A stretch of DNA of 64,000 nucleotides from Burkholderiales bacterium (GCA_016703325.1 JADJCH010000062.1:62001-126000); one strand, 5' to 3'. Counted from the first letter of the stretch, positions 7,992 to 16,398 are shown. Notes: generated from the letters alone by a model not told the origin. Numbers and translations: made by a program.

Positions 7992-9810
7992 ACGGGGTGG
8001 ATTGTCCCACGCCTTCGGCTGGCGCCGTCAGCGCCTGCCGGGCCGCCGCCTGCAGCGCACCCAGTGCCAGCCCTTCGTTGGCCGCATAGCTGCCCTCCTG
8101 ACCATTCAGGCGCGGCATCCCCAGCTTGCCCCCTTTGTGGTGCAGCGCGATGACCTGCCAGGCTTCGGACTCGAACACCGGGCTGCCGGAGTTGCCCCCT
8201 TCGGTGGGCGCCCGGTAGTGCACACGGCACACCCCGGGAATCTGCGGCACGCCATCCGGCGCCCCTTCGTGGTCCAGCAGCTCGTTGTCCTGGAAGGAGA
8301 CCGACAGCTCCCGGCCTCCCGGGTGGCCGATCACATACACCCGAGCGGCCGCCGCCCCTGCGTCGGGGGCAGCGGGCCGCGGTGGCAGCTCGGCCGAGAG
8401 CGACAGCGCCGGCACGTCGGCCGCCGGTGTGCTTTGCAGGCGCACCAGGCAGGCGTCGTGCTGATCGATCGGTGAGCACCAGACGATCTGTGCCACCGTG
8501 TGCACCCGCTGCGGGTCCACCGCCTCGAAGATCACCTCGGCCAGCGCCGGCTTGATGCCCGGCGCCGCCCCCTGCGGATTGACCACATGGAAGTTGGTCA
8601 GCAGCAGCCGCTCGTCGGCCGGCGAAAGGCCGAAGTCCCCGGCGTTCACCAGGAAGCCGGTCCCGAGCCGGCGGCCGAGCCGTTGCCGGATCACCGCCAC
8701 AGAACGCGCCGCATCGATGCCCGCCCGCCACCAGGCCAGCGTCTTGGGCCCCTCCTTGCCGAGGATGGCCTCCAGTTGGCTGTGGTCGGCAGCCTGTTCA
8801 GCAGCTTCCTGGGCACGCGCCTTGGCCGAGCGGGCCTTGGCGACCGGAGGGCGCTGCATCCGACGCACGGGCACTTCCAGGGTACCGCCCGGCAGCTGCA
8901 GCAGCCGGGCACGCAGGATGTCGGTCAACCGCCCGACCCGACGCAGCCCGGCAGGGGTGTGGGGATCTTCTGCCATGCCGTCCAGGTCCCAGACCTCGGT
9001 GAACTGCCGCAGCGTGCTGGCCACCTGGAAAGCCTGCACCGCCGGATCCATCACGTAGGCATGCAGGGTCTGCTCGATCGGCCGCAGATCGCCGGTGCCC
9101 AGCGCCAGTCCCAGACTGGCTTCGGCCAGCGTTGGCAGGTACCAGGCATCCCGCTTCGACGGCGCCACCTTCTCCAGGTCCCGCACCAGCGCCTGCGCCA
9201 GGGGGGACACGTCCAGATCCGGCGCCAATTCATCCAACCCCTGTCGCCGCGCCCGACACAGCAGGGCCAGCAGGTTGACCCCGTGCCAGGTGTGGCGTGA
9301 CGGTGCCGCCAGATAGGGGCCGCGGTAGGCCTCGATCGCCTGGGCCAGGGCATGGGTGGCCGCAGCAGACCGCTTGTCGGCCGCATCGAAGTACAGCTGC
9401 TTGAAGGCCCGGCCCCGCAGGCCTGCAGCCTCGGCCGCTTCGGCATCGTCCGGTGGCAGGCGCTGCAGCAGCGCGTCCAGCAGATCAATCGCCACCGTCA
9501 CCTGCCCTGTGTCGATCAGGGCCTGGGCATAGAGCCTGCGCACCTGCACTTCCTGGGGCGCCACCCGACCCACCGCCTCGGCCAGACGCAGCAGCGTGGC
9601 GTAATCGCGCAAATCCCGCGCCGCCAGGGTCAGCAGGCGCGCCTGCGGCAAAGCCGCTTCGACTTGAGGACCTTGAAGCTGCCGCAGCACCTCCGAGGCA
9701 CGTTGCTGCAACTCATCCACATCCTTTGGCGCCGGCAGGGAGGCGCCCTTGCGGCCCGACCGAGCCGTCTTCACCGCAGCGCCGCGCATCGACTTTGCTG
9801 ACGTCACCAT
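7990..9810 (-). CDS. TPR/TRAF-binding-like protein fused to a trypsin-like serine protease
   Basis: A 606-aa two-part protein. Residues about 25-300 are helical repeats; AGLRGRAFKQLYFDA and WHGVNLLALLCRAR resemble the TPR-like domain of eukaryotic MAP3Ks (TRAFs-binding region, DUF4071), known in bacteria as part of conflict-type systems. A charged Ala-rich linker follows (about 320-350). Residues about 385-590 are a trypsin-fold protease with a complete triad: TNFHVV (His408), HDACLV (Asp452), GNSGSP (Ser541). There is no signal peptide, so it should act in the cytosol. The stop codon touches the 5' end of rnpB. The assignment of the N-terminal domain is by pattern only; the protease call is firm. 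Confidence 0.82.
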   Translation of the reverse strand: MVTSAKSMRGAAVKTARSGRKGASLPAPKDVDELQQRASEVLRQLQGPQVEAALPQARLLTLAARDLRDYATLLRLAEAVGRVAPQEVQVRRLYAQALIDTGQVTVAIDLLDALLQRLPPDDAEAAEAAGLRGRAFKQLYFDAADKRSAAATHALAQAIEAYRGPYLAAPSRHTWHGVNLLALLCRARRQGLDELAPDLDVSPLAQALVRDLEKVAPSKRDAWYLPTLAEASLGLALGTGDLRPIEQTLHAYVMDPAVQAFQVASTLRQFTEVWDLDGMAEDPHTPAGLRRVGRLTDILRARLLQLPGGTLEVPVRRMQRPPVAKARSAKARAQEAAEQAADHSQLEAILGKEGPKTLAWWRAGIDAARSVAVIRQRLGRRLGTGFLVNAGDFGLSPADERLLLTNFHVVNPQGAAPGIKPALAEVIFEAVDPQRVHTVAQIVWCSPIDQHDACLVRLQSTPAADVPALSLSAELPPRPAAPDAGAAAARVYVIGHPGGRELSVSFQDNELLDHEGAPDGVPQIPGVCRVHYRAPTEGGNSGSPVFESEAWQVIALHHKGGKLGMPRLNGQEGSYAANEGLALGALQAAARQALTAPAEGVGQSTP

Positions 9811-9875
9811 GTGTTCCCCCCATGCCTCATCGGGCGCACCTTGATATCAAATCGGAGCAGCGCGGACCGGCCGGC

Positions 9876-10493
9876 TCAGATGCGATCGAACGACTCGTCC
9901 TCGCCCAGGTCGGGCACCTTGGCAATGTGGCCCGTGTCCCCCAGGTCGAGCTCCACGTCCGCCTCGAAACCCGGCAGGCCGGCTTCCTTGCGCAGCGCGT
10001 TCAACCGGTTCAGCCAACCTTTCAGGAACACCGCCATCTGCGGCTTCTGCTCCACCAACCGGCGATAGAAGGCTTCGCGGGTGTCGCAGTACTTCACCAA
10101 CGCCGTGCCGGGGTCGCAGCTGGCGACGCATTGTTCGGTGCCCGGCCCGTAGTCGCCGTCCGCCGCAGCGCCGACCGCGGTCTGCAGAAAGCGCACCGCT
10201 CGCCCCACACCCATGTTCACCGCGGTGTCGAACTGCACCAGGTCCAGCGCATCGCGCAGGCGATCGCAGCGCGGCGGCAGCCAGTAGCCCCCTTCATAGA
10301 TGGCCTGCATCTCCGCCTCGGTCAGCTCCTTGACACTGCGCGGCAACTGCCCGTTGCGGCTGCGCCAGGTGTCGTAGACCTTCTGGGTCACCCCCTGGTT
10401 GGTAGCCCCGCCCGGATCGGCCGGGTGGTTGACATAGCCACCCTCCCACTTCAGCACAAAAGGCAGGCACTGGATGAACTCGGCGGATGCCAT
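9876..10493 (-). CDS. GH108 family N-acetylmuramidase (endolysin-like)
   Basis: A 205-aa peptidoglycan hydrolase. The N-terminal GH108 signature is clear: KWEGGYVNHPADPGGATNQG, with the presumed catalytic Glu at residue 17. A PG_binding_3-like C-terminal part follows (LVQFDTAVNMGVGRAVRFLQTAVG and a cluster with DGDYGPGTE). Such enzymes are phage endolysins or type-secreted muramidases. There is no signal peptide, so it would need a holin or another export route. The acidic C-terminal tail (residues about 175-205, rich in Asp/Glu) is unlike typical endolysins. It lies 65 bases upstream of the protease gene on the same strand and is probably co-transcribed. Confidence 0.88.
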   Translation of the reverse strand: MASAEFIQCLPFVLKWEGGYVNHPADPGGATNQGVTQKVYDTWRSRNGQLPRSVKELTEAEMQAIYEGGYWLPPRCDRLRDALDLVQFDTAVNMGVGRAVRFLQTAVGAAADGDYGPGTEQCVASCDPGTALVKYCDTREAFYRRLVEQKPQMAVFLKGWLNRLNALRKEAGLPGFEADVELDLGDTGHIAKVPDLGEDESFDRI

Positions 10494-10649
10494 GGCGGTG
10501 TCCCTCCTGGTCGCGGTGAGCCACCGACGACCGCCGGCGGCCGTTGAGCCGCTGGGCCATTGGAAACGGCCCGAAAAGTCACTTTACGCCGCAGCGGGTT
10601 GATGATCAAATTTTTCACAACCCCCTACAACCGCTCCAGGAGTCCCCGC

Positions 10650-11441
10650 ATGAACCCGTCCGCTCCCGCACTGGCCGACGGCGATCGCCCGGCCCGCGAC
10701 TTCAGCGACTACATCCTGGCGCTGGACCTGCCGGAGGCACCGCCGCAACTGGAAGCTGCCGAAGGGGTCTCGATCGAATACGGGAGTGCGCGAGAAGCGG
10801 TGGCCGTGGGCGCGCAGATCGCCGAGTTCAGCGCCCAGGTCAGCCCGCAGGTGCGCGAAGCGGTGGCCGACAGCATGCTGCTGGCCCAGCTGGCGGCCAC
10901 CAAGGCCACCGCCGGGCAGACCGACCCGCTGGCCTGGCACCAGAAGTACGTCGACACCCTGAAGGCGGTGGGCTGGCTGGTGCAGAGCCTGGAGTTCACC
11001 GAGCAGTCGGTGAACGACCGCAACCTGGGAATGCACAACGCCATCATCCCGGTGCTCACCGGCATGCTGGGCCCGGCGGTGGCGGCCGCATCGGTGGTGG
11101 TGTCGGTGCTCAAGGGGCTGCAGGAGATGGACAAGGACAACCCCTGGATCACCCTGTTCGACCGCGCCAGCCAGCATGCGAGTGGAGCGAAGTTCCAGCT
11201 CAGCTTCGTCGACGCCGATGAACAGGGCAACCCGCGCATCCAGCTGATGGCGCTCACCATCGACGCGCAGCGCAGCGTCACTCAGGTGCTGTTCTTCAAG
11301 TTCTCCGACCAGTCGGCCCGACTGCGCAAGGCAGAAACCGCCCTCAGCGCGAGCCTGACCCGGCTTCAGTCCATCCAGGCGGCCGTGTCCAGCAAGGTGC
11401 AGCCCTTCCTGCTGGACAACATCAGCAAGATCGAGATCTGA
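10650..11441 (+). CDS. Unknown 263-aa protein in lysis-like cluster
   Basis: I do not recognise a family. The ATG at 10650 has a strong CCAGGAG site (10636-10642), so I reject the in-frame start at 10560. The first 30 residues are polar. Residues about 131-155 form a Gly/Ala/Val-rich hydrophobic stretch (AIIPVLTGMLGPAVAAASVV) that could insert in a membrane or form an amphipathic bundle. The C-terminal half has a beta-rich piece (GAKFQLSFVDADEQGN) followed by a helix or coiled coil (residues about 215-250). It is transcribed opposite to the flanking muramidase and spanin-like genes. A pore or effector role is speculation from the hydrophobic segment and the neighbours. Confidence 0.7.
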   Translation: MNPSAPALADGDRPARDFSDYILALDLPEAPPQLEAAEGVSIEYGSAREAVAVGAQIAEFSAQVSPQVREAVADSMLLAQLAATKATAGQTDPLAWHQKYVDTLKAVGWLVQSLEFTEQSVNDRNLGMHNAIIPVLTGMLGPAVAAASVVVSVLKGLQEMDKDNPWITLFDRASQHASGAKFQLSFVDADEQGNPRIQLMALTIDAQRSVTQVLFFKFSDQSARLRKAETALSASLTRLQSIQAAVSSKVQPFLLDNISKIEI

Positions 11442-11475
11442 GAACGAACCGGCCAGACCGCGGTGCGCCGCGGTT

Positions 11476-11808
11476 TCAACGCGCCTTCACCGCCTCATTG
11501 AGCTTGGCCAGGTCGGCGTTGAGGCGGTCGATTTCGGCGTTGCAGGTGGCCACCGCCTTCAGCGCAGCCTCTTGCCGGGTCGCACAGTCCTGCAGCGCCT
11601 TGCGATCGGCCTGGTAGACCCTGAGCAGGTCCGCATAGGTCAACCCGATCTCCAGCCGCGTGGGGGCCGTGCAGCTGCTCTGCATCGCAGCCGGCAGCTC
11701 GCAGCGGGTGCCCGGCGTCACCACCGGAATGTAGGTGGTGCTGCAGGCGCTCAGACTGCAGGTGGCCCACAGTGCCGTCCAGCGTCTGCATCGCATCTTC
11801 GCGTCCAT
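11476..11808 (-). CDS. Rz1-like outer-membrane lipoprotein (o-spanin-like)
   Basis: A small lipoprotein of about 110 aa. The lipobox is L-S-A-C (CSLSACSTT), giving a lipidated Cys about 20 residues from the start. After a Pro/Cys segment comes LTYADLLRVYQADRKALQDC, which strongly resembles the C-terminal helix of phage Rz1 proteins, then a short coiled coil. Phage o-spanins link to an inner-membrane Rz partner and fuse or rupture the outer membrane at lysis. The start at 11808 is preferred because GGGAG lies eight bases upstream; ATG 11823 is the alternative. The i-spanin-like gene ends at most 22 bases upstream. Confidence 0.75.
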   Translation of the reverse strand: MDAKMRCRRWTALWATCSLSACSTTYIPVVTPGTRCELPAAMQSSCTAPTRLEIGLTYADLLRVYQADRKALQDCATRQEAALKAVATCNAEIDRLNADLAKLNEAVKAR

Positions 11809-11829
11809 CTTCAGCGCTCCCATGGGTTG

Positions 11830-12351
11830 TCAGGGCCGCAGGGCGGCGAGGACCTGGTTGAGGGTCTGAACCTCATCGTCAGGCACCTGCTGGCGCAGGC
11901 AGATCAGGCCGTCCTGCTGCCGGGCCAGCTTCTGTTCCAGCGCCAGCACCTGGGCCTCGCGCTGCCGCAGTGCCTCCAGCTGGCCGCCGTCGGCCCCCCT
12001 CATCTGCTCGCGGATCTGTGCCAGTTCCTTCTCGGCGCCCTGGCGCTGCCCGGCCAGCGCGGCCACCCGCTGGTTGGCCCGGCCCAGGCTGGCCTCCAGC
12101 TCCTGCTTCTGCACACTGAAAGCGTCGTCCTGCGCCTTCAGCTTGGCCTCCAGCACCAGCGCCTGGGCCTTGAGCTGCTCGTCCAGTCGCTGCTGCGCTG
12201 CGGCCTGCGCGGCCTTGGCGATCTCACCGGTGCGTGCGGCCTCGGCCAGCTGGGCGCGCGCCTCCTCCAGCCCGGAGGCACCCCATTTGTAGCCCAGGAA
12301 ACCCGCGAACAGCAGCGCGGCCAGACCCACAACAAAACGGATGTAAATCAC
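11830..12351 (-). CDS. Rz-like coiled-coil inner-membrane protein (i-spanin-like)
   Basis: A 173-aa protein with one N-terminal transmembrane helix (residues 5-22, FVVGLAALLFAGFLGYKWG) followed by a long, almost uninterrupted Ala/Gln/Glu/Arg coiled coil to about residue 145 and a short C-terminal piece (CLRQQVPDDEVQTL). This is the architecture of phage Rz i-spanins. The adjacent downstream lipoprotein gene has Rz1 character, so the two form an apparent spanin pair. Unlike lambda, the two genes are sequential, not nested. Sequence similarity to known Rz is not verifiable here; the call is by architecture and context. Confidence 0.72.
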   Translation of the reverse strand: MIYIRFVVGLAALLFAGFLGYKWGASGLEEARAQLAEAARTGEIAKAAQAAAQQRLDEQLKAQALVLEAKLKAQDDAFSVQKQELEASLGRANQRVAALAGQRQGAEKELAQIREQMRGADGGQLEALRQREAQVLALEQKLARQQDGLICLRQQVPDDEVQTLNQVLAALRP

Positions 12352-12486
12352 TTCGATCTCCCCGGCCGGTGACCGCGGATGAACCCCATGTCACCCGCCA
12401 TCCACCCTGGGCGGATTGGACTGCGGCCCGAATCAAATGTCCACGCCGGTCACAAACCGATGCATGCCCCGGGGCGCAACGAGGCG

Positions 12487-14196
12487 TCAGCGCCCCCGCC
12501 CCTTGGCGATGCCGCGGCACAGCACGATCATCGGCAGCAGGCCGACCGCCACGATGGCCAGCGCGGGGGTCGAAGCCTCGGTGAGGCGCTCGTCGGAAGC
12601 CAGCGTGTAGGTCTGCGTGGCCAGGGTGTCGAAGTTGAACGGGCGCATCACCAGCGTGGCGGGCAGCTCCTTCATCACGTCGATGAACACCAGCAGGCCC
12701 GCCGTCATCATGCTGCCGCGCAGCATCGGCAGGTGCACCCGCCACAGCGTCTCGGAGGCGGTCAGGCCCAGGCTGCGCGCGGCGTGGTCCATGCTGGGCG
12801 TGATGCGGCCCAGCCCCTCGTCCACCGCCTGCACCGCCGCCGTCAGGTAACGCACCAGGCAGGCATAGACCAGCGCCGCGATGCTGCCGGTGAGCAGCAG
12901 GCCCGGGCGGTGGCCGCTCCAGTCGAAGATCCAGCCCGCCAGCAGGTGATCCAGCCGGGTCACCGGAATCAACACCCCCACGGCAATCACCGAGCCCGGC
13001 AGCGCATAGCCGAGCCCTGCGACGCGGTGCGCCCAACGGGTCAGCGCACCTTCGATGCCCGCCTTGTGCACCCGGGCGGCGTAACCCATCAGCAGCGCCA
13101 GCCCCACCGCCAGCAGCGCGGTCAGGCCAGCCACCAGCATGCTGTTGCGCGCCAGGGTCACGAAGCGCTCGCCGAACAGGGCGTCGCCCTCGGTCAGCGC
13201 CATGTGCAGCAGGACCCCCCCGGGCAGCAGGAAGCCTGCCACCAGCGGTGCCAGGCAGGCGAGCACCGCCAGCGCAGCCTTGGGTGCCGACAGCGCCAGG
13301 CGCTGCGCCCCGCGTTGGCGCAGCGTGGTGTCGTGGTAGCGCCGAGCGCCGCGGCTGACGCGCTCCAGCGCCAGCACCGCCACCACGAAGGCCAGCAGCA
13401 CCAGCGCCAGTTGCGCGGCGGCAACCCGGTCGCCCAGCGAGAACCACGCGCGGTAGATGCCGGTGGTGAAGGTCTGTACCGCAAAGTAGGACACGGTGCC
13501 GTAGTCGGCCAGCGTCTCCATCAGCGCCAGCGCAACGCCACCGGCAATCGCCGGCCGGGCCATCGGCAGCGACAGCCGCAAGAAGGCGCGAAAGGGCGAC
13601 AAACCCAGGGACCGGCCGACCTCGATCATGCCGCCCGCCCGCTCGATGAAGGCGGTGCGCGCCAGCATGTAAACGTAGGGGTAGAGCACCAGGCTGAACA
13701 TCACCACCGCGCCGCCCAGGCTGCGCACGTCCGGAAACCAGTAGTCCGCCCGGGTCCAGCCGAAGGTGGCCCGCAGCCAGCTCTGCACCGGGCCGACAAA
13801 CTGCAGCAGGTCGGTGTAGGCGTAGGCGATCACATAGGCCGGCATGGCCAGCGGCAGCACCAGCAGCCACTCGAAGGAGGCGCGGCCGGGAAACTCGTGC
13901 CGAGTCACCAGCCAGGCCGAACCCACCCCCAACGCGGTCACCCCTGCCCCCACCCCCAGGCACAACCCGAGGGTGCTGCGGATGTAGTCCGGCAGCACCG
14001 TCTGTGCCAGGTGGGACCAGGTGCCGGCCGTGCCCCCCACCAGCACGTTGGACCCCACCGACAGCAAGGGCACCACCACCATCGCGGCGGCCAGCAACGC
14101 CACCGTCAGCAGCACCGGCCAGCCCCGGCGGGTCAGCGTCGCGGCAGCGGCGCTCGGGCGGTTCAGGGATCGGGCAGACAGTGCAGTCATGGGCAA
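12487..14196 (-). CDS. Iron(III) ABC transporter permease, two-domain
   Basis: A 569-aa inner-membrane permease of the FbpB/SfuB family, which is two fused permease halves with about twelve membrane segments. Each half carries an EAA loop that docks the ATPase: VGRSLGLSPFRAFLRLSLPM (residues about 191-210) and ARSLGLTASETLWRVHLPM (about 470-490). Such systems import ferric iron bound by a periplasmic protein. It is divergent from the ATPase gene with a Fur box between the two. No periplasmic binding protein gene is adjacent, so that component must be encoded elsewhere. Confidence 0.9.
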   Translation of the reverse strand: MPMTALSARSLNRPSAAAATLTRRGWPVLLTVALLAAAMVVVPLLSVGSNVLVGGTAGTWSHLAQTVLPDYIRSTLGLCLGVGAGVTALGVGSAWLVTRHEFPGRASFEWLLVLPLAMPAYVIAYAYTDLLQFVGPVQSWLRATFGWTRADYWFPDVRSLGGAVVMFSLVLYPYVYMLARTAFIERAGGMIEVGRSLGLSPFRAFLRLSLPMARPAIAGGVALALMETLADYGTVSYFAVQTFTTGIYRAWFSLGDRVAAAQLALVLLAFVVAVLALERVSRGARRYHDTTLRQRGAQRLALSAPKAALAVLACLAPLVAGFLLPGGVLLHMALTEGDALFGERFVTLARNSMLVAGLTALLAVGLALLMGYAARVHKAGIEGALTRWAHRVAGLGYALPGSVIAVGVLIPVTRLDHLLAGWIFDWSGHRPGLLLTGSIAALVYACLVRYLTAAVQAVDEGLGRITPSMDHAARSLGLTASETLWRVHLPMLRGSMMTAGLLVFIDVMKELPATLVMRPFNFDTLATQTYTLASDERLTEASTPALAIVAVGLLPMIVLCRGIAKGRGR

Positions 14197-14243
14197 CCGA
14201 GGTCAGCGGAGGGCCGGTCGAACCCGATGCAAGACGGAGCCCG

Positions 14244-14262
14244 ACCAATGAGAATCATTATC
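14244..14262. promoter_or_regulatory. Fur box
   Basis: The 19 bases match the classical Fur consensus GATAATGATAATCATTATC at 15 of 19 positions, with the core ATGAGAATCATTATC. The site lies between the divergently transcribed iron permease (start 14196) and ATPase (start 14294). It is positioned to repress both genes when iron is plentiful. Confidence 0.85.
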
Positions 14263-14293
14263 ATGCGTTCAGCGACCGCTCTCGACCGAATCC

Positions 14294-15409
14294 ATGAACG
14301 CCCCACCCCACTCCACCGCCGATTGGCTGGCCGTTGAAGCCGTGACCCTGGGGTACGGCCGCAAGACCGTGGTGGAACAGCTCAGCCTGAGCCTGGCCCG
14401 CGGCAGCATCGGCTGCCTGCTGGGGCCCTCCGGCTGTGGCAAAACCACTGTGCTGCGGGCACTGGCGGGCTTCGAGCCGGTGCTGGGCGGGGAGATTCAC
14501 CTGGACGGCACGGTGGTCAGCAGCCCGACGCGGCATGTGGCACCGGAGCAACGCCGCATCGGCATGGTGTTCCAGGACCATGCGCTGTTTCCGCACCTGG
14601 GCGTGGCGGCCAATGTGGCCTTCGGCCTGCAGGGCCACCTGGCCAAGGCGCAGGTCGAGGCCCGGGTGCAGGAGATGCTGGAGACGGTGGGCCTGGCGCA
14701 TGCCGCCCAGCGTTACCCGCACGAACTCTCCGGCGGGCAGCAGCAGCGCGTGGCGCTGGCGCGGGCGCTGGCGCCCTCGCCCCGGCTGATGCTGCTGGAC
14801 GAACCCTTCTCCAGCCTGGACGTGGAGCTGCGCGAGCGCCTGGGCGGCGAGCTGCGCCAGTTGCTCAAGGCCGCCGGCACCACCGCGCTGCTGGTCACAC
14901 ACGACCAGCATGAGGCCTTCGCCATCGCCGACGAGATCGGCGTGATGAGTGACGGCCGCATCCAGCAGTGGGCCAGCGCCTACCAGCTCTATCACCAGCC
15001 GGCCAACCGCTTCGTGGCGGACTTCGTCGGCCAGGGCGCCTTCCTGCCCGGCGAGGTGACGGACGGCCTGCATGTGCGCATGGAGCTGGGCACCGCCCGC
15101 AGCGACCACCCGATCCGCTGCACCGAACACGGCGACCTCTGCCCCCGCGGCTGCGCGGTGGACGTGCTGCTGCGCCCCGATGACGTGGTGCACGACGACG
15201 ACGCCCCGACCCGCGCCAAGGTGCTGCACAAGGCCTTTCGCGGTGCGGAGTTCCTCTACACCCTGGAGCTGGCCAGCGGCGCGACCGTGCTGTCGCTGGT
15301 GCCCTCGCACCACAACCACGCCATCGGCGAAGCCATCGGCATCCGCGTCGAGCTGGACCATGTGGTGGCCTACAAGCGCGAGGGGGCCCCGCCGCTGCGC
15401 TGCGGCTGA
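14294..15409 (+). CDS. Iron(III) ABC transporter ATP-binding protein
   Basis: A 371-aa ATPase of the FbpC/PotA-like group. Walker A is GPSGCGKTT (about residues 44-52), the ABC signature LSGGQQQRVALARAL is near residue 140, Walker B is LMLLDEPFSSLD, and the switch His is in LLVTHDQHEA. A C-terminal TOBE-like region follows (residues about 245-371). It energises the divergently encoded permease. The start lies 32 bases downstream of the Fur box, and no clear ribosome site precedes it. Confidence 0.93.
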   Translation: MNAPPHSTADWLAVEAVTLGYGRKTVVEQLSLSLARGSIGCLLGPSGCGKTTVLRALAGFEPVLGGEIHLDGTVVSSPTRHVAPEQRRIGMVFQDHALFPHLGVAANVAFGLQGHLAKAQVEARVQEMLETVGLAHAAQRYPHELSGGQQQRVALARALAPSPRLMLLDEPFSSLDVELRERLGGELRQLLKAAGTTALLVTHDQHEAFAIADEIGVMSDGRIQQWASAYQLYHQPANRFVADFVGQGAFLPGEVTDGLHVRMELGTARSDHPIRCTEHGDLCPRGCAVDVLLRPDDVVHDDDAPTRAKVLHKAFRGAEFLYTLELASGATVLSLVPSHHNHAIGEAIGIRVELDHVVAYKREGAPPLRCG

Positions 15410-15534
15410 GCCGGGCCGCCGGACTGCCCCAGAAGGGTGACTCCAGGAATCACTGCATCGCGCCGATACACTGACAAGTTCCGGGGTCTTCCAGGCCCTC
15501 ACCGTGTTTGCGCACCCGTCCATTCCCCGATTGC

Positions 15535-16398
15535 ATGTCCGACCGCCTCGCCGTCCTGCCCCAATACCTCCTGCCCAAGCAGGCCCTGACCCAGCTGGCC
15601 GGCGCGCTGGCGCGCGCGCAGGCGGGGGGCCTGACCACCGCGGTGATCCGCTGGTTCGTTGGCCGCTACGGCGTCAACATGGCCGAGGCGGCCGAGCCGG
15701 ACATCGCCCGCTACGCCAGCTTCAACGACTTCTTCACCCGACCGCTCAAGCCCGGCGCCCGACCGCTGGCCGCCGCACGGCTGATCTGCCCGGTCGACGG
15801 CGCGATCAGCCAGTTCGGCCGCATCGAGCGGGACCAGATTTTCCAGGCCAAGGGCCACCAGTACAGCACCCAGGCCCTGGTTGGTGGGGACGCCGCACTG
15901 GCCGCCGAGTTCCAGGACGGCTCGTTCGCGACCCTCTACCTCAGTCCGCGCGACTACCACCGCATCCACATGCCCTGCGAGGGCCGGCTGCGCCGCATGA
16001 TCCACGTGCCGGGCGAGCTGTTCTCGGTCAACCCCACCACCGCGCGCGGCGTGCCGGGCCTGTTCGCCCGCAACGAGCGGGTGGTCTGCGTCTTCGACAG
16101 CGCCGCCGGGCCCTTCGTGCTGGTGCTGGTGGGCGCCACCATCGTCGGCAGCATGGCCACCGCCTGGCACGGCATCGTCAACCCACCCCGCCCCGGTCAG
16201 CTGCGCGACTGGGACTACCGCGGCGAGGCTGAACCCATCGTGCTGCGTCAGGGCGACGAGATGGGCCGATTCCTGCTCGGCTCGACTGTGGTGATGCTGT
16301 TTCCGAAGTCGCCCAAGGGCGGCAAGAAGGGCCTGCGCTTCAACACGGAGTGGGCACCCGCCCGCGCCATTCGCATGGGCGAGAAGATGGCAGACTGA
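15535..16398 (+). CDS. psd: Phosphatidylserine decarboxylase
   Basis: A 287-aa proenzyme that makes phosphatidylethanolamine at the inner membrane. The autocatalytic processing motif LGST is present near the C terminus (FLLGSTVVMLFP); cleavage between Gly and Ser yields the pyruvoyl-bearing alpha chain. Other family blocks are SFNDFFTRPLKPGARP, CPVDGAISQFG and the catalytic DYHRIHMP. The ATG at 15535 begins the normal N terminus; the frame is open back to a TTG at 15508. Confidence 0.95.
   Translation: MSDRLAVLPQYLLPKQALTQLAGALARAQAGGLTTAVIRWFVGRYGVNMAEAAEPDIARYASFNDFFTRPLKPGARPLAAARLICPVDGAISQFGRIERDQIFQAKGHQYSTQALVGGDAALAAEFQDGSFATLYLSPRDYHRIHMPCEGRLRRMIHVPGELFSVNPTTARGVPGLFARNERVVCVFDSAAGPFVLVLVGATIVGSMATAWHGIVNPPRPGQLRDWDYRGEAEPIVLRQGDEMGRFLLGSTVVMLFPKSPKGGKKGLRFNTEWAPARAIRMGEKMAD

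Noticed and set aside
7990..12351. Remnant prophage as a full explanation
   Set aside because: There is no capsid, tail, terminase, integrase or repressor gene, and the protease fusion is not a usual phage gene. It remains possible that the lysis genes were once of phage origin.
12379..14337. Long open frame on the plus strand over the iron permease
   Set aside because: The product is His/Gln/Arg rich without domains, and the permease on the minus strand has clear membrane segments and EAA loops.
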